From NCBI RefSeq assembly GCF_014138265.1, contig NZ_JACGXL010000002.1:310001-374000 (forward strand): 64,000 nucleotides of DNA, read 5' to 3'. A program made the translations under genes and the position numbers. Origin of the DNA: Dokdonella fugitiva (GTDB lineage Bacteria; Pseudomonadota; Gammaproteobacteria; Xanthomonadales; Rhodanobacteraceae). The notes beneath the pieces are model-generated. The model made no database searches. It was not told the DNA's origin and saw only the letters and a list, made by a program, of their open reading frames with translations. Of the stretch, positions 17,480-26,791 are shown piece by piece (positions within the stretch are counted from its first letter, which is position 1; every line of letters begins with the position of its first letter).

Positions 17480-19540
17480 TCACGGCGCGTCGAAGCCGTC
17501 GTCGAAGATCGCATCGACCGGTGTCGCCGTGCAGTCGCGGTACCACGGCGTGATGCCGGTGATCGCATCCCACGCAGGCGCGTCGACGTGGTCGAATGCA
17601 TTCGGGCACAGCGAGGCGCCGTATTCGCCGAGGCTCGCCGGCGGCATGGGCAACGCGCCGCTCAACGCGTTCGCGTCGACGTAGAAGCCGGTCAGCGCGG
17701 TGAGCCCGTCGAGCGGTGGCAGCGATCCCGAGAGCTGGTTGCCCGACGCGGAGAACCAAGTCAGCGCGGGCAGCGCGCCGAACGGCGGGATCGCACCTTC
17801 GAAGCGGTCGGCGAGAAACACGACGCTCTGCAGGTTCGACAGGCCGGCGAGCGAGGGCAGGTTGCCGCCGATCGAGGTGTTGCGCACGTCGATCGACTGC
17901 AACCGCGCGAGGCCGGTGAGCGCGGGGAACGTACCTGCGAGCTGCGGCTGGTCGCTGATCTGCAGGCTCGTGAGCGCGGTGAGCTGGTTCAGCGTCGCCG
18001 GCAGCGCGCCGACCATGTTGGTGAATGCGAAGGTGAGGCCGGTCACGTGCGAGCCGCTCTCGTCGCACATCACGCCGGACCAGCTGCATTCGGTGCCGGG
18101 CGCGCCGAGCCAGCCGGTCTGGTCCCACCAGCCTGAACCGTTGGTGCCGTCGTAGATGTCGACGAGCACGGCGCGCTCGGACGCGGGAATGCCGTCCGAC
18201 ACGAAATGGTAGAAGTACGCCTCGCCCTGCTGGTAGTGATCCCAGTCGGGTGAGTAGCCGAAGACGCCCGCGAGCACGCTGTCGCCGTCGAGCGCGACGG
18301 CCGAGCCGAACGCCGGCGGCACGACGCCCTCGTTCGCGGTGAATGTGTGCGACCCGGCGAAGCTTCCGCCCGCGCGCGTGAACAGGTACGCCGCGCCCTG
18401 GCCGTCGTTGCCTTCGATCGTCACGTTGCTCGCGCCGACGAGCGCACGGTCGCCCTGCAAGGCGACCGCGATGCCGAAGTTGTCGCTTGGGGGCAGGCCG
18501 ATGCCGTCGGTGCCGCTCGCGCCGGCGCCGTCCGCGCGTTCGGCGCCGTCGGTGGCGGCAAGGCGTTGCGTCTGGGTCCAGCCGCTGCCGGTGTCGTCGT
18601 ACACGTAGACGACACCTTGCCCGCCCGTGCGCCACATCGTGCCGATCAGCGCGGTGCCGCCGTCGAGCGCGAGCGACGTGCCGAGCTGGTCGCTCTCGAC
18701 GCCTTCGGCGACGACGATCTTCTGCGCCTGCGTCCAACTGCCGGCCGTGCGCGTGTAGCGATACACCGCGCCCTGCGCGTAGTTGGCGCCGACCGTCGCG
18801 CCCGGAGCACTCGCGATGAGCGTGTCGCCCGACAGCGCGATCGCCTGGCCGAACGCATCGCCGCCGTCGCCGTCGTCGGCGACGAGCTGCTGTGCCTGCG
18901 TCCACGTGCCCCCGGCCGCGGTGTAGACGTACAGCGAGCCGCGCATCGCCTGGTCGGCGTAGTGCGCGCCGTACGCGCCGACGACGATCGTGTCGCCGGC
19001 GATCGCGACCGCGTTGCCGAACCAGTCGACCGGCCTGCCGTCGGCGGCGACGAGCTTCTGCGTCTCGCTCCAGTGGCCGTCGCTGCCGCGCGTGAAGACG
19101 TACGCCGCGCCCTGCGAGTTGTTGCCGCCGATGTTCGCGTTGATCGCGCCGATCACCGCGACGTCGCCGTCGAGCGCGACCGACCAGCCGAACTCGTTGT
19201 AGGCGCCGCCGTCGCTCGCGACGAGCGTCTGCACGAGGTTCCAGCTGCCGTCGGCCGCGCGTTCGTAGGCGAGCACCTTGCCTTGCGTCTCGTTGGCGCC
19301 GATCGGTGCTTCGGATGCGCAGACGAGCGCGACATCGCCGTCGAGCGCGACCGCGCGACCGAACTTGTCGAAGCCGAGCCCTTGCGGGTCAAGCACGCGC
19401 TGGGCGGTCCAGCTCGTTACGTGCGGCACGGCCGCGTGCGCGCGGCCGGCGGCGGCGAGCGCGAGCAGCAGCGCGACCGCGGCGGCGCCGAGCAGGACAC
19501 CGCTCGCCAGGCGATGGAAGGATTCGGTACGGGTGGCCAT
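17480..19540 (-). CDS. Secreted FG-GAP beta-propeller protein fused to plant-type leucine-rich repeats, GFD tail
   Basis: A 686-residue protein. Residues 1-36 are a signal peptide (GVLLGAAAVALLLALAAAGRAHA). Residues 37-430 carry about seven FG-GAP-like blades, each with 'LVA.DG...D.FG.avALdGd...vGa' (for example VASDGGAYNEFGWSVALDGDVAVIGA). Residues 440-640 contain DGTNGSGWWDQTGWL, ECSWSGVMCDESG (an LRR N-cap pattern common in plant receptors) and then LRRs of the 'L..L..L..L.l..N.lsG.lP' type (SASGNQLSGSLPPLDGLTAL). The tail is DAIFDDGFDAP. It is the last gene of a leftward group; the regulator at 19725 ends 184 bases upstream. Likely an extracellular binding protein. Confidence 0.8.
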   Translation of the reverse strand: MATRTESFHRLASGVLLGAAAVALLLALAAAGRAHAAVPHVTSWTAQRVLDPQGLGFDKFGRAVALDGDVALVCASEAPIGANETQGKVLAYERAADGSWNLVQTLVASDGGAYNEFGWSVALDGDVAVIGAINANIGGNNSQGAAYVFTRGSDGHWSETQKLVAADGRPVDWFGNAVAIAGDTIVVGAYGAHYADQAMRGSLYVYTAAGGTWTQAQQLVADDGDGGDAFGQAIALSGDTLIASAPGATVGANYAQGAVYRYTRTAGSWTQAQKIVVAEGVESDQLGTSLALDGGTALIGTMWRTGGQGVVYVYDDTGSGWTQTQRLAATDGAERADGAGASGTDGIGLPPSDNFGIAVALQGDRALVGASNVTIEGNDGQGAAYLFTRAGGSFAGSHTFTANEGVVPPAFGSAVALDGDSVLAGVFGYSPDWDHYQQGEAYFYHFVSDGIPASERAVLVDIYDGTNGSGWWDQTGWLGAPGTECSWSGVMCDESGSHVTGLTFAFTNMVGALPATLNQLTALTSLQISDQPQLAGTFPALTGLARLQSIDVRNTSIGGNLPSLAGLSNLQSVVFLADRFEGAIPPFGALPALTWFSASGNQLSGSLPPLDGLTALTGFYVDANALSGALPMPPASLGEYGASLCPNAFDHVDAPAWDAITGITPWYRDCTATPVDAIFDDGFDAP

Positions 19541-19568
19541 CGGACAGCGTCTCCAGGATGCGAAGGGG

Positions 19569-19590
19569 CCGCACCGATGCGTCGGTGCGG
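19569..19590. repeat. Perfect 9-bp hairpin in the leader of the FG-GAP/LRR gene
   Basis: CCGCACCGA (19569-19577) and TCGGTGCGG (19582-19590) pair perfectly around a TGCG loop, 29 bases before the start of the minus-strand gene at 19540. No T-run follows, so a 5' UTR hairpin or terminator remnant is possible. The 184-base interval 19541-19724 holds nothing else I can name. Confidence 0.4.
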
Positions 19591-19724
19591 TCGACCACGC
19601 ACGTTGCCGAGGCGGGCGCCGAACGGCACTCCCGCTCCGTTAGCGCTGCGTTTCCGATCCGTGAATCGCCGTCGAAGCAAAGACTTGCGATGCGACTGCC
19701 CGCACGGCGCGGCACTCGCGGGCG

Positions 19725-22106
19725 TCAGCGCGCAGCGTCGGGCGCGCGAATCGGCGCGGCGCTGCCGCTCGCCGCGGGCGGGACCGGCCGCTCGCCCGCG
19801 AGCGCCTGCGCGCGCGCCAGCGCCTCGCGCCACGGCTGTTCGCGCCCGAGCGCGCGGTACAGCCGCGCCTGCGCGACGCTGCACGCGAAGTCCACCTCGG
19901 CCCAGCGCGCGACGCGGCCGAGCACGGCACTCGCGTGGTCGAGTTCGCCTGCGTCGAGCAGGCGCTCACCCCAGCCGATCGCGACCGCACCGATGTCGAG
20001 CGGGATGCCGGTCGCTTCCGCCGAGGCGAGCGCGCGCGCATACGCGGCATCCGCGCGCGACGGATCGCGTTCGCCCTCGGCGTCGGCGAGCGCCACCCAG
20101 GTCGCGACCGAGGCGATCGTGCGTGGCGCGGCCCAGGTCGCGAACGCCGCCTGTTGCGCGGCGACGTCGGCGGGCGCGGCGCCACGCAGCGCGCGCAGGT
20201 ACGTGTGCCAGGCGATCGCGCGCTGGCGCGCGTCGTCGGGATTGGCGAGCGCGTCGACCGCCGCGCGCGCATGCTCGACCGCGGCCTGCGGGCGACCGCT
20301 CGCGAGTTCGATCTCCGCCTGCGCCGTGCGGGCGCGGCCGAGCACGGGCTTCTCCTGCGCCGGATCGGCTTCCGCGACGACGCGCGCGAGCAACGCGCCC
20401 GCCTCGCCGAGCCGGCCGTTCGCGGCGAGTGCGCGCGCGTGCTGCACCTGCAGGCCGTGGCGCACTTCCGCATTCGCGGTCTGCGGCAGCAGCTGCCAGC
20501 CGCGTTCGCTCGCCGCGAGCGCGTCGAGCGGCTGGCGCAAGGCGAGATGCGCCTCGATCTGGTCGTTCACCGCCATGATGACTTCGATGCGCCCGCCGAG
20601 GCGCTTGAAGTGCTGCTCCGAGCGGCGCATCACGTCGAGTCCTTCGGCGTAGCGCCCGCGCGTGATCTCCACGAGGCCTTCGTTCGCCTCGATGCGCGCG
20701 AGCGAGAGCGCGTCGCCGGTGATCTCGAACGCGATGCGCGCCTGCGCGAATTCGGTCATCGCCGCATCGAAGCGACCGACGCTCGCGTACGCGACGCCGC
20801 AGGCGGAGCGTGCGCGACCGAGCGCGGCGGGCTCGTTGCGCCCTTCGAGCAATGCGGCCGCGGCCGCGCAGGCGCGCAGCGCCGCATCGAGGTCGCCGAG
20901 GTGCACCGCGGCCGAACTCGCGACGACGAGGATGCGCGCGCGCAGTACCGGATCTCCCTCCGCACCGACGTCGCTCAGCAGACGCTCGAGGCGCGCGCGC
21001 GCGGCTCCGATGCGCCCGTCGCGCAAGTCGATCTGGGCGAGGCGATAGCGCAGTTCGGGCGCGTCGCGCACGTCGGCCGACGCGGTCTCGATCGCGCGCC
21101 GCGCGCCGGCGAGGTCGTCGACGAGCATCGCCGCCTCCGCGCGCTGGCGTACCTCGTCGAGCGAGGCGGGCGCGCGCGCATCGACTTGCGCGACCTGCCG
21201 GCCGAGCCGCTGCAGCAGCAACGCGACGCTCGCGCGCGTCGCCGCGACCGGATCCGCGCCGGGCGCCTCGACTTCGATCACGTCCGCCTCCGCGTGCAGC
21301 ACGAGGCGCGTGCGCCAGCCGTCGCCGTCGCGTCGCGCACGCGCATCGAGCCAGCGCTGCACGCCGGTCGCGTCGCGCAGGCGCCGCGCCGCGGCTTCGG
21401 CGTCGCCGTCGCGATCGCCGACGACGGCGACGATGTTGTCGCTCGGCATCACGGCGAGCCCCGCATGGCGCAGGTGCTGCGCGACGAGATCCATGAGGCC
21501 GAGGCGCAACCACGACCACGACGCATCGGCGTCGATGCCGACCGGCAGGACCGCGACGATGTCGGCGCCGGGCGCGGCGCGCGGCGCCGGCGGCGCGTGA
21601 TCGTGCAGCCACCATGCGAGCGCGAACAGCGCGGCGACGACGAGGCCGCCGACGAGCACGGCGATGCGCGAACGATGTCGCGGCGCAGGCGCGGGCATCG
21701 ATGCCGGTGTCGCTTCGGGCACGGGTGTCGCGACCACGGGTTCCGTGGCCACCGCCGCATCCCCCGGCGTGGACGCGTCGGCGCGATCCTCGGCCACGAC
21801 GTCGGCGATCCAGCGATAGCCGAACCGCGGCACGGTGCGGATCGCACGCTGCTCTTCGCCGGTGTCGCCGATCGCGCGCCGCGCCTTCAGCACGGCTTGG
21901 CCGAGCAGTGCGTCGGTGACGTCGGCGCGGCCCCAAACGGCCGCGATGAGTTCATCGCGGCCGACCGCGCGATCACGATGCTCGATGAGGTAGGCGAGGC
22001 AGTCGAAGATCTTCGGCGACAGCACGACGAGCACGCCGTCGCGCTGCAGTTCGCGCGCGGCAGGATCAACGCTGCAGTCGCCGAAGCGGTAGATCACGCG
22101 GGCCAT
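19725..22106 (-). CDS. CadC/ToxR-like membrane regulator: winged helix, one TM segment, TPR region
   Basis: A 793-residue protein. Residues 1-105 are an OmpR/PhoB-type winged-helix DNA-binding domain: YRFGDCSVDPAARELQRDGVLVVLSPKIFDCLAYLIEHRDRAVGRDELIAAVWG, then VLKARRAIGD and IRTVPRFGYRWIADV. A single membrane helix follows at about 150-170 (IAVLVGGLVVAALFALAWWL). The remainder is a periplasmic region starting with a TolB/FlgO-like fold (VAVLPVGIDADASWSWLRLGLMDLVAQHL) and then TPR-like helical repeats rich in Ala and Arg. This is the CadC-type one-component architecture common in Xanthomonadales. Its targets are unknown; the flanking peptidase gene (26 bases away, same strand) and the FG-GAP gene are candidates. 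Confidence 0.85.
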   Translation of the reverse strand: MARVIYRFGDCSVDPAARELQRDGVLVVLSPKIFDCLAYLIEHRDRAVGRDELIAAVWGRADVTDALLGQAVLKARRAIGDTGEEQRAIRTVPRFGYRWIADVVAEDRADASTPGDAAVATEPVVATPVPEATPASMPAPAPRHRSRIAVLVGGLVVAALFALAWWLHDHAPPAPRAAPGADIVAVLPVGIDADASWSWLRLGLMDLVAQHLRHAGLAVMPSDNIVAVVGDRDGDAEAAARRLRDATGVQRWLDARARRDGDGWRTRLVLHAEADVIEVEAPGADPVAATRASVALLLQRLGRQVAQVDARAPASLDEVRQRAEAAMLVDDLAGARRAIETASADVRDAPELRYRLAQIDLRDGRIGAARARLERLLSDVGAEGDPVLRARILVVASSAAVHLGDLDAALRACAAAAALLEGRNEPAALGRARSACGVAYASVGRFDAAMTEFAQARIAFEITGDALSLARIEANEGLVEITRGRYAEGLDVMRRSEQHFKRLGGRIEVIMAVNDQIEAHLALRQPLDALAASERGWQLLPQTANAEVRHGLQVQHARALAANGRLGEAGALLARVVAEADPAQEKPVLGRARTAQAEIELASGRPQAAVEHARAAVDALANPDDARQRAIAWHTYLRALRGAAPADVAAQQAAFATWAAPRTIASVATWVALADAEGERDPSRADAAYARALASAEATGIPLDIGAVAIGWGERLLDAGELDHASAVLGRVARWAEVDFACSVAQARLYRALGREQPWREALARAQALAGERPVPPAASGSAAPIRAPDAAR

Positions 22107-22132
22107 GCGTCATGCTACCCGCTCGCGCGGTT

Positions 22133-24406
22133 TCAGCGCGCGGCGGCTGCGGCCGCCGTTGGCGCCGGCGGCGACGCCATGGCTTGCGCGTGCGCGAGCT
22201 TCTCGTCGAAGTACGCGGCGATCATCGCGTAGACGTGCTTCTTCAGGGCCGGCGTCGACAGCCCGTGCTTCGCGCCCGGATAGGTCATGAGGCGGAACGG
22301 TACGCCACGCTGCTGCAGCGCGGCCATGAGCTTGGTGGAGTTCGAGAACAGCACGTTGTCGTCGGCCATGCCGTGCACGAGCAGCAGCTTGTCGGCCGGC
22401 AGGCCGTCGAGCCAGTGCAGCACGTCGGAGGCGACGTAGCCCTGCGCGTTCGTCTGCGGCGCGTCGAGGTAGCGCTCGGTGTAGTGCGTGTCGTAGAGCG
22501 ACCAGTCGGTCACCGGTGCGACCGCGACACCCGCCGCGAACGCGGCCGGTGCCTTGGCCAGCAGCATGAGCGTCTGGTAGCCGCCGTAGCTCCAGCCGAA
22601 GATGCCGATGCGCTGCGCGTCGACCCAAGGCTGCGCCTTGAGCCAGGCGACGCCGGCGAGCTGGTCGGCGACTTCGGCCTTGCCGAGCTGGCGGAAGATC
22701 GCATCGGAGAAGCGCCGGCCGCGGCGCGGCGTGCCGCGGTTGTCGAGCGCGAACACGACGTAGCCGTGCTGCGCCATGTACTGCTCGAAATGCGCACCCC
22801 ATGCGCGGTTCACGTACTGCCGGCCGGGACCGCCGTAGTAGGTCATGAACACCGGGTAGCGCTTGCCTTCCTCGTAGCCGAGCGGCTTGTACACGCGGTA
22901 ATAGAGGTCCTGGCCGTCCTCGCCCGCGAGGTGCCCGAACGCGGGCTCGACGAGGCTGTCGCGATACGGCCAGTACGGATGGCCGGCCTTGAGTTCGTTC
23001 TGCTCGATCCACGCGATGCGGCTGCCGTCGGGCTTGCGCAGCGACACCTGCGGTGGCGTGCGTGGATCGGAATAAGTATCGACCCACGCGGTGGCGTTGT
23101 CGCCGAACACCGCGTCGTGCCAGCCGTCGCCTTCGCTGATGCGTCGCGCGCGATCGGCTTCGCTGCCGTCGAGGCGCGCCGCGTACACCTGCGCCTGCAG
23201 CGGGTCGTCGCGGTTCGCCGCGAAGTAGGCGGCGCCGCCCTTCTCGTCGATCGCGAGCAGCTTGTCGACGTCCCACGTGCCGCGCGTGAGCGCGCGACGC
23301 AGGCGGCCGTCGAGCCCGAACACGTACAGATGCTTGTGGCCGTCGCGTTCGGACGCCCACACGAACGCGTCCTCGTTCTTCAGCCAGCGCAGATCGTCGT
23401 GCAGGTTGACCCAGGTCGGACTGGTTTCGCTGAGCACGGTGGTCTGGCGTTGCGTCGCGAGGTCGGCGACGACGAGGTCGAGCACGCGCTGGTTGCGGCT
23501 CTCGCGCTGGAAGCTCAACCGCTTGCCGTCCGGCAACCAGTCGACGCGCGCGAGGTAGATGTCGGTGTCGTGGCCGAGGTCGACCCAGTGCGTGCGGCCG
23601 CCGCGCGGCGCGACGACGCCGAGGCGCACGGACACGTTCGGCCGGCCCGCCGCGGGATAGCGCTGGCGGACGGTCGCGCTGTGGTCGGCATACACCTCGG
23701 TGCGTTCGACCTCGTCGACCTTCGCTTCGTCGTAGCGCTCGAACGCGATCGCGCTGTCGTCGGGCGCCCACCAGTAGCCGGTCGGGCGATCCATCTCTTC
23801 CTGCGCGACGAACTCCGCCTCGCCGTTGTGCACGGTGCCGTTGCCGTCGTGGGTGAGCTGGTAGTTGAGGTTACGCTCGAGGTCGATCACGTAGAGGTTC
23901 TGCCGGCTCACGAACGAAACGAAGCCGCCGCGCGGCGACACCTTCGCGTCGTTCACCTCGAATCCCTGCGGAGTGAGCGCACGCAGGTTCGCGCCGGGTT
24001 TGCCGTCGAGGTCGTACAGCCACAGGCGCTCGTCGACGCTGAACAGCAGCTTGCGGCTGTCGGGCGACCAGCGATACGAGACGATGCCCTTGAGCTGCGC
24101 GATGCGTTCGCGTTCGCGCCGCGCCTTCTCCGCGTCGGACAGTTCCCTGTGTTCGCCGAGCGCGGCGGAGTCGACGAGGCGCTGCATCGTTCCCGCCGCG
24201 ACGTCGTACTGCCACAGGTCGAGCTGGTTCTGGTCGTCCTCGCGGCCACGCAGGAAGCCGACGCGCGTACCGTCCGGGGCGATCTTCAGCGCGCGCGGAC
24301 TCGGCCCGTTGAGGTCGGGGTCGGCGTAGATGCGTTCGATGCTCAGGCGTTCGGCGTGCACGAGGGGACTCAACGCCAGCAGGGCCGGCAGCAACAGGCG
24401 GTACAT
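22133..24406 (-). CDS. Secreted S9 family peptidase (dipeptidyl-peptidase IV type)
   Basis: A 757-residue serine peptidase beginning MYRLLLPALLALSPLVHA, a signal peptide; the frame is open 20 codons further up but those residues do not look real. An eight-bladed propeller (DPPIV_N) covers about residues 60-480, with RYDEAKVDEVERTEVYAD containing a double-Glu-like acidic segment. The alpha/beta hydrolase domain has YGGPGRQYVNRAWG, the nucleophile FGWSYGGYQTLMLL (Ser ~605), GMADDNVLFSNS (Asp ~681) and PGAKHGLSTP (His ~713), a complete triad. It would remove X-Pro or similar dipeptides in the periplasm. The CadC-like regulator follows 26 bases downstream. Confidence 0.92.
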   Translation of the reverse strand: MYRLLLPALLALSPLVHAERLSIERIYADPDLNGPSPRALKIAPDGTRVGFLRGREDDQNQLDLWQYDVAAGTMQRLVDSAALGEHRELSDAEKARRERERIAQLKGIVSYRWSPDSRKLLFSVDERLWLYDLDGKPGANLRALTPQGFEVNDAKVSPRGGFVSFVSRQNLYVIDLERNLNYQLTHDGNGTVHNGEAEFVAQEEMDRPTGYWWAPDDSAIAFERYDEAKVDEVERTEVYADHSATVRQRYPAAGRPNVSVRLGVVAPRGGRTHWVDLGHDTDIYLARVDWLPDGKRLSFQRESRNQRVLDLVVADLATQRQTTVLSETSPTWVNLHDDLRWLKNEDAFVWASERDGHKHLYVFGLDGRLRRALTRGTWDVDKLLAIDEKGGAAYFAANRDDPLQAQVYAARLDGSEADRARRISEGDGWHDAVFGDNATAWVDTYSDPRTPPQVSLRKPDGSRIAWIEQNELKAGHPYWPYRDSLVEPAFGHLAGEDGQDLYYRVYKPLGYEEGKRYPVFMTYYGGPGRQYVNRAWGAHFEQYMAQHGYVVFALDNRGTPRRGRRFSDAIFRQLGKAEVADQLAGVAWLKAQPWVDAQRIGIFGWSYGGYQTLMLLAKAPAAFAAGVAVAPVTDWSLYDTHYTERYLDAPQTNAQGYVASDVLHWLDGLPADKLLLVHGMADDNVLFSNSTKLMAALQQRGVPFRLMTYPGAKHGLSTPALKKHVYAMIAAYFDEKLAHAQAMASPPAPTAAAAAAR

Positions 24407-24484
24407 GGGGAGACTCCGCTGGATCGGAGCATTAAACCGCAGCGCACGCGCAGCGCCAAGACGCAAACGTCATGGGCGCAGACG

Positions 24485-26791
24485 TCACCGTGGCGACTCG
24501 ACGCCGTGAGCCCCGGCGAAGTCGTCGAGCAGGCGTCCGAGTTCGGCGAGGTCGTCGGCCATCGGCGCCGGCGGCGATGCGTGTGCGGCGTTTTCGATCT
24601 GCGCCGCGCGGGTGGCGACGGCATCGGCACCGACGAGGCCGCTCGCGCCCTTGATGCGATGCGCTTCGCGCGCGATCGCGCCCGCGTCCCGTGCGGCGAC
24701 GGCCGCGGCGAGCGCGGCGAGATCCTGGCGCGTGCTGCCGACATAGTCGCGCAGCAGGTCCGCGTCGACCGCGAGCGGCGCCACGGTCGGCGCCGACGTG
24801 GCCGCGCGATCGAATGGCAGGTAGCGCTGCAACGCCGCGGCGAGCAGCTGCAGCGGCGCGGGCTTGGCGATGAAGTCGTCGATCCCCGCGGCACGGCTGC
24901 GCTCGACTTCCTCGGTGCTCACGTTCGCGCTCATCGCGACGATCGGCCGGCGCGGGCGCAGGCCCGCGCGTTCGTCCGCGCGCACCGCTTCGGCGAGCGA
25001 GTATCCGTCCCGCCGCGGCATGTGCAGGTCGGTGAGCAGCAGCGCGTAGCGCGCGGCGCGCCAGCGCTCGAGGGCGGATTCACCGTCGCCGGCGACGTCG
25101 CAGGCGTAGCCGAGCTGGCGCAGCTGGCGCGAGATCACCGCGCGGTTGGTCGGATGGTCGTCGACGAGCAGGATCAGGCGCCCGGTGCGCTCGGCTTCGT
25201 CGATGCTCGGCGCGACGCGCGCAGGCACGCTCGCGGCCGGCGAAGCGCGCGCGGCCGCGGTCGCGTCGGCGAGCGGCAGCTGCACGACCAGGCTCATTGT
25301 CGTGCCGACGCCGAGGCGGCTTTCGACCGTGATCTCTCCGCCCATGAGCTCGGCCAGGCGACGACAGATCGTCAGGCCGAGGCCGCTGCCGTCCGCGCGT
25401 TGCGCGCCGCCGTCGCGCGCCTGCACGAACGGCTGGAACAGGCGCGCCTGGTCCTCGGCGCCGATGCCGATGCCGCTGTCGCGCACGCGCAGCGCGACGA
25501 GTTCGCGATGGCCGGCCGCGGCGAGGCGGTCGAGCGCGACGACGACGCTGCCGCGCTCGGTGAACTTCAGCGCGTTCGAGAGGAAGTTGCTGAGGATCTG
25601 CCGCAGGCGCAGCGGATCGGCGAGATGCGCCGGCGCGAGGCGCGCGTCGATCGTGCAGTCGAGGCGCAGCCCCTTCGCCGAGGCGGTCGCGAGGAAGTTG
25701 CCGGTCGAGGCGCGCACGAGTTCGCGCAGGTCGACCGGCACCGGCATCAGTTCGAGCCGGCCCGCTTCGATCTTCGAGAAGTCGAGGATGTCGCCGATGA
25801 TCTGCAGCAGGCTCTGCGCCGAGCCCTGCACGATCTCGACCTGCTGGCGCTGGTCGGCATCGAGGTCGGTGCGGGCGAGCAGTTCGAGCATGCTCGCCAC
25901 GCCGACCATCGGCGTGCGGATCTCGTGGCTCATCGAGGCGAGGAACGAGGATTTCGCGCGGCTTGCCGCCTGCGCGCGCGCTTCGCTCTCGCGCAGGCTA
26001 CCCTCGTAGCGGAGCAGATCCTGCCGCATCGTCGACAGTGCTTCGTGCACTTCGCCGAGTTCGCCGTCGGGCACGTGTCCGCCCGGCTCGTAGTCGCGTT
26101 CGCGCGCGTGCCGGGCGAGATGCTTCAGGCTCTCGACGCCCTTGTAGATGTTGCGCAGCATGCTGCGCCCGACCACGAGCACGATCGCGAGCGTGATCAG
26201 GCTGAGGATCACCCGCCAGCGGCCGACGCGACGCGCGGTGTCGAGGTGCGCGTCGATCATGCGCTCGGTGTCGAACATCTTGAGGTCGGCGAGGAACTTC
26301 AGGCGCGACGCGACCGGGTCCATCGCCGGATACAACTCGGTGTCGGCGAAGCGGCCGAGCGCGCCGATGTCCGCCGCGTGGAAGATCGCCAGCAGCTTCT
26401 CCGCGGCGCGGTCGGCGCTGACGCGCGCGCGCGCGATCTCGTCGACGACCGCACGCTGCTCGGGCGGCAGCTCGGACGCGACGAGCTCCTTCCAGTCGCG
26501 ATCGATCGCGCGACGCGCACCTTCGACGACCTCGACGCCCTGGTCCCAGCCCATGAGGTTGTTGCGCACGCGGAACACCGCGCTGACGATGTCGAGGCCG
26601 TACGCGTCGGATATCGATTTCGCCAGTCGCAATCCCGCGAGCGACTGCCGCTGCACGCTCTGGAACGTCGCGACGTCGGAGCGCTGGTTGATCTCGTCGA
26701 GCACCAGCACGGTCAGCCCGGTCAGCAGCAACAGGCCGAACAGTGCCTGCAACTGCACGCGGATGCGGACGCGGCGGTACAGCGGGATCAT
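24485..26791 (-). CDS. Hybrid sensor histidine kinase with receiver and Hpt domains
   Basis: A 768-residue tripartite kinase starting MIPLYRRVRIRVQ. TM1 is at about 15-33 and TM2 at about 194-214 (VILSLITLAIVLVVGRSML). Between them is a helical periplasmic sensor region. The HisKA domain has SMSHEIRTPMVGVASML (phospho-His ~287). The HATPase has LRQILSNFLSNALKFTERG (N box), VRDSGIGIG and GSGLGLTICRRL. The receiver starts LILLVDDHPTNRAVIS (~537) with phospho-Asp in LLLTDLHMPRRDG. The Hpt domain has AREAHRIKGASGLVGA (His ~709). This His-Asp-His layout is of the BvgS/EvgS/ArcB type. Its start overlaps the stop of the EAL regulator gene (ATGA), so that regulator is its likely partner. Confidence 0.93.
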   Translation of the reverse strand: MIPLYRRVRIRVQLQALFGLLLLTGLTVLVLDEINQRSDVATFQSVQRQSLAGLRLAKSISDAYGLDIVSAVFRVRNNLMGWDQGVEVVEGARRAIDRDWKELVASELPPEQRAVVDEIARARVSADRAAEKLLAIFHAADIGALGRFADTELYPAMDPVASRLKFLADLKMFDTERMIDAHLDTARRVGRWRVILSLITLAIVLVVGRSMLRNIYKGVESLKHLARHARERDYEPGGHVPDGELGEVHEALSTMRQDLLRYEGSLRESEARAQAASRAKSSFLASMSHEIRTPMVGVASMLELLARTDLDADQRQQVEIVQGSAQSLLQIIGDILDFSKIEAGRLELMPVPVDLRELVRASTGNFLATASAKGLRLDCTIDARLAPAHLADPLRLRQILSNFLSNALKFTERGSVVVALDRLAAAGHRELVALRVRDSGIGIGAEDQARLFQPFVQARDGGAQRADGSGLGLTICRRLAELMGGEITVESRLGVGTTMSLVVQLPLADATAAARASPAASVPARVAPSIDEAERTGRLILLVDDHPTNRAVISRQLRQLGYACDVAGDGESALERWRAARYALLLTDLHMPRRDGYSLAEAVRADERAGLRPRRPIVAMSANVSTEEVERSRAAGIDDFIAKPAPLQLLAAALQRYLPFDRAATSAPTVAPLAVDADLLRDYVGSTRQDLAALAAAVAARDAGAIAREAHRIKGASGLVGADAVATRAAQIENAAHASPPAPMADDLAELGRLLDDFAGAHGVESPR

